From the NCBI GenBank assembly GCA_029240245.1, contig JARBTJ010000004.1:62001-126000 (forward strand): DNA of 64,000 nucleotides, given 5' to 3'. The stretch is from Herbinix sp. GTDB taxonomy: Bacteria > Bacillota > Clostridia > Lachnospirales > Lachnospiraceae. Position numbers and translations under genes: made by a program. Below, piece by piece: positions 61,323 to 64,000 of the stretch. The stretch's first letter is position 1, and each line of letters opens with the position of its first letter. The notes under the pieces are model-generated. The model saw only the letters and a program-made list of their open reading frames with translations. It was not told the DNA's origin and did not search any database.

Positions 61323-61347
61323 AAGGCATGAGTAACCCTCATGCCTT
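61323..61347. terminator. bidirectional terminator before the repeat-protein gene end
   Basis: AAGGCATGAG (61323-61332) pairs perfectly with CTCATGCCTT (61338-61347) over 10 bp. It lies 54 bp beyond the stop of the leftward repeat-protein gene. Confidence 0.65.
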
Positions 61348-61400
61348 TAGTGATTGTACTGGAATTCCAGTAGTCCTTTAAAACGGATCAGTCTAGAGAA

Positions 61401-62921
61401 TTACTTTCCGAAATTGTACATATCCTCAGAAAGAATAATGTCTCTCCAGCCAGAAACATTACATTGTCCATACGTATTATCACCAATGGCAACAACCGTT
61501 CCATCTTTTTTTAATCCTACTGTTTGAATAGCTCCAGCTGAAATTGCTACTATGTCTTTCCATGAGGAAACATTACATTGTCCATACGTATTATCACCAA
61601 CAGCAACAGCCGTTCCATCTTTTTTTAATCCTACTGTTTGAATAGCTCCAGCTGAAATTGCTACTATGTCTTTCCACGAGGAAACATCACATTGACCATA
61701 CGTATTAATACCAACAGCAACTACCGTTCCGTCTTTTTTTAATCCAATTGTATTATATTCTCCAGTTGAAATAGCTATTATATCTTTCCATGAGGAAACA
61801 TCACATTGTCCATAAGTATTATCACCAACAGCGACGACCGTTCCGTCTTTTTTTAATCCTACCGTATGACACTCCCCAGCTGAAATAGCCACTATGTCCT
61901 TCCATGAGGAAACATCGCATTGTCCATACGAATTATCACCAGTAACAACAACCGTTCCGCCTTTTTTTAATCCAACTGAATGATGTGCCCCAGCTGAAAT
62001 AGCTACTATGTCTTTCCATGAGTATACAACACATTGTCCAAACAAATTATTACCAGCAGCAACAACGGTTCCATCTTTTTTTAATCCTACTGCATGCAAT
62101 CTCCAAGCTGAAATAGCCACTAAGTCTTGCCATAAAGAAACATCATACATTCCGTGTTTTCCATCCTCACCAATAACGACAAGAGTTCCATCTAATCTTA
62201 TTCCCACGGTACCATACAGATAAGTAGAAATCAAAGATGATAATTTTTGAACAAGTGTATGGCTTTTTTCTGCAGAATCTCTAAAATTAGCAAGATCTGA
62301 AAAAACTCTTGCTGCTTCGGAATATTGTTCATTATTCAACAATTCATCTGCTAATCCATATTTGCATTCTGAAGTCTTTGTAATGCTATCCTTAAAAGCT
62401 CCCAATTCAGAAAAAGCTTGTGATGCCTCGGAATATCGTTTACTTGTTAATAAATCCATCGCTTTCTCATAATTACATTCTAGAATTTTCGATTTGCTAT
62501 CCTTATAATCTCCCAACTTGGTAAAAGCTTGAATCGCTTTAAAGTATAGTTTTATTGCCAAAAAATCTTTTGCATCTTGGTACATATTATTTTTACATTC
62601 TAGAATTTTTGATTTGCTATCCTTATAATCTCCTAATTCAGAAAAAGCTTGAATCGCTTCAGAATATTGCATTTTTGATATTAAGTTTTCTGCATTTTGA
62701 TACATATTGTTTTTACATTCTGTAACTTTTGCCTTACTATCCTGAAAATTCCCTAACTTTGAAAATGCCTGTGATGCTTCGGAATATTTTTTATTTGATA
62801 GTAAATCCATGGCAATGTCATATTCGCATTCTGAAATCTTTGTCTTACTATCCTTAAAATCCCCTAACATTGAAAATGCTTGTGATGCTTCAGAATATTT
62901 TTTATTTGATAGTAAATCCAT
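61401..62921 (-). CDS. C-terminal part of a TPR-like/RCC1-like repeat protein (separated by frameshift)
   Basis: 506 aa. Residues 1-215 are about six copies of a roughly 38-residue helical repeat (YSEASQAFSxLGDFKDSKxK then ECxYxxAMDLL). Residues 240-500 are about seven copies of an RCC1/BNR-like repeat (GLKKDGTVVAVGDNTYGQCD, VSSWKDIVAISAG). RCC1-like repeats form beta-propellers. In the parent gene it follows the ORF at 62929-64000; a 13-bp tandem duplication separates them, and the ATG at 62921 lacks a clear ribosome site. Confidence 0.8.
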   Translation of the reverse strand: MDLLSNKKYSEASQAFSMLGDFKDSKTKISECEYDIAMDLLSNKKYSEASQAFSKLGNFQDSKAKVTECKNNMYQNAENLISKMQYSEAIQAFSELGDYKDSKSKILECKNNMYQDAKDFLAIKLYFKAIQAFTKLGDYKDSKSKILECNYEKAMDLLTSKRYSEASQAFSELGAFKDSITKTSECKYGLADELLNNEQYSEAARVFSDLANFRDSAEKSHTLVQKLSSLISTYLYGTVGIRLDGTLVVIGEDGKHGMYDVSLWQDLVAISAWRLHAVGLKKDGTVVAAGNNLFGQCVVYSWKDIVAISAGAHHSVGLKKGGTVVVTGDNSYGQCDVSSWKDIVAISAGECHTVGLKKDGTVVAVGDNTYGQCDVSSWKDIIAISTGEYNTIGLKKDGTVVAVGINTYGQCDVSSWKDIVAISAGAIQTVGLKKDGTAVAVGDNTYGQCNVSSWKDIVAISAGAIQTVGLKKDGTVVAIGDNTYGQCNVSGWRDIILSEDMYNFGK

Positions 62922-62928
62922 GGCAATG

Positions 62929-64000
62929 TCATATTCGCATTCTATATTCGCATTCTGAAATCTTTGTTTTACTATCCTTAAAATCCCTTAACATTGAAAA
63001 TGCTTGTGATGCTTCAGAATATTTTCTATTTGTATATAAATCCATTGCAATACCATATTGGCATTCTGTAACCTTTGCCTTGCTTTCCTTAAAATCCCCT
63101 AACTCTGAAAAAGCTTCTACAGCTTCAGAGTATTGCTTATTTAATAATAACTTGTTTGCACTTGAATAATTAGAGTTTGTACTTAAGTAATCAAACCAAG
63201 GAATAACAACAGTTACAGTAACAATAATAACTGTACTTACAGCCACTAATGCCAAAAATGATATACCTGATACTTTTTTTATTTTCTTATTCCTTAATTC
63301 TCGCTGTTTCTCAGTAATGCGTGCCTGCTCTAATCTTTCCGCCTCTTCTCTCTCGGCTTTTATCCTTTTCTCTTCTTCTGCTTTTTCTGACTCCTTGATC
63401 TGTTCATTGCATTTTATTAAACGTTGATCAGCATCTTTATAACCACTAATGCTTTTAAAAAGTTCATAAGCTTCAATATAGTCTCTCGATGATGTGGCTA
63501 ATTTTATTACTCTCTCAGACTTGTTATATATGCTTTCTTTTCGATTGTTTTCTTTTCTTTCAAGTGTTAGTGGATCTAAGTCTTCAAGTACTTTCATATA
63601 TGTACTATCAGCAAATCTTAATGCCTTTTTATAATTTCCTGATTCAGTAATATTCAAACTACAGTCAACTAGTTCATTGATACTTGTTAGTTTATATTCT
63701 ACTAACAGCAATCCAATATATGCTTTTGAACATTCAGGATCAATATCAAGCACTCGATTAAAATATTCATCAGCGGAATTAAAATTGCCGTCTTCTAGAA
63801 ATATTTCAGCTCTCCTTAATAATGGAGTAATTGGCGATGATGCTTCCTCAATCGCATTTGATTCTGGTTTATAAGTTGAATTATTCGGATAATAATCTGT
63901 TTTCTTAGATTGCTCTGTAGAATTCTTGGCTTCATAATTATTTTTAGAAGCATCTGCCTTCTTTTTTCCATAAACGATCATTATGACGCCAACAACTAAT
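62929..64000 (-). CDS. N-terminal part of the same repeat protein (partial at window edge)
   Basis: The frame is open past the first ATG at 63981 (LVVGVIMIVYGKKK, the end of a membrane helix) and runs off the window, so the start is unseen. TPR-like segment (about 55-110 from the visible Met), a charged coiled coil (EKAEEEKRIKAEREEAERLE), a second membrane helix (SFLALVAVSTVIIVTVTVVI) and the first copies of the YSEAVEAFSELGDFKESKAK repeat. It ends YRMRI* after the duplication. Confidence 0.8.
   Translation of the reverse strand, partial: LVVGVIMIVYGKKKADASKNNYEAKNSTEQSKKTDYYPNNSTYKPESNAIEEASSPITPLLRRAEIFLEDGNFNSADEYFNRVLDIDPECSKAYIGLLLVEYKLTSINELVDCSLNITESGNYKKALRFADSTYMKVLEDLDPLTLERKENNRKESIYNKSERVIKLATSSRDYIEAYELFKSISGYKDADQRLIKCNEQIKESEKAEEEKRIKAEREEAERLEQARITEKQRELRNKKIKKVSGISFLALVAVSTVIIVTVTVVIPWFDYLSTNSNYSSANKLLLNKQYSEAVEAFSELGDFKESKAKVTECQYGIAMDLYTNRKYSEASQAFSMLRDFKDSKTKISECEYRMRI
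62931..62956. repeat. 13-bp tandem duplication that breaks the repeat-protein frame
   Basis: ATATTCGCATTCT occurs twice in direct succession (62931-62943, 62944-62956). Removing one copy joins ISECEY to DIAMDLL and restores one continuous frame. Confidence 0.9.

Noticed and set aside
61401-62900. Regular DNA repeats that could suggest a CRISPR or satellite array
   Set aside because: They encode the protein repeats of the RCC1/TPR-like protein in one frame; no spacer-repeat structure. No CRISPR array was seen anywhere in the window.

Overview
The window looks like an AT-rich Firmicutes chromosome, most likely a Lachnospiraceae/Clostridia member near Lachnoclostridium. This is inferred from gene content (Amt-PII fusion, PTS EIIC-EAL fusion, SPFH/NfeD pair, GEMM c-di-GMP riboswitch upstream of a chemoreceptor), strong AGGAGG ribosome sites and consensus sigma-A promoters. 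No rRNA or named marker pins the species.

Layout. (1) Positions 1-21280 are ordinary chromosome: a PHP hydrolase, a sugar dehydrogenase-like protein, a LytTR/DUF3021 pair with a membrane hydrolase, a PTS-EAL fusion, flotillin plus NfeD, an Amt-PII fusion behind a two-hairpin leader, an alpha-L-fucosidase, a cation/proton antiporter, tRNA-Leu(AAG), a chemoreceptor under a c-di-GMP-I riboswitch, a Rieske-type FAD oxidoreductase and tRNA-Asn. (2) Positions 21308-57514 are a complete-looking 36 kb siphovirus-type prophage integrated into the 3' end of tRNA-Leu(CAG). A 57-bp direct repeat marks attL and attR. From the right, integrase and CI-type repressor read rightward; a Cro-like gene starts the long leftward programme: Rha antirepressor, DUF1351, annealing protein, NinB-like, RusA, replisome organizer, methyltransferases, many small genes and a RinA/ArpU-like late regulator. 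Then come two terminators, a tRNA-Ser-like gene, HNH, terminase, portal, protease, HK97 capsid, connectors, tail, SGNH baseplate protein, holin and amidase. At the left end a divergent set of small genes includes a ribbon-helix-helix regulator, a 63-aa ORF and, directly after its stop codon, a hammerhead self-cleaving ribozyme. (3) Positions 57515-61400 are a decayed region: a broken response regulator, two broken sugar ABC permeases, a fragment resembling a Lon/BrxL protease C-terminus and a truncated transposition ATPase. (4) Positions 61401-64000 hold a repeat protein (TPR-like plus RCC1-like repeats), split by a 13-bp tandem duplication and running off the window.

The most notable items are the hammerhead ribozyme in an RHH-controlled mini-operon, a prophage cytosine methyltransferase locus with two simple-sequence tracts, a tRNA-Ser-like gene with an 8-nt anticodon loop right after a terminator, the riboswitch/terminator ahead of the chemoreceptor, and the tandem-hairpin leader of the ammonium transporter.
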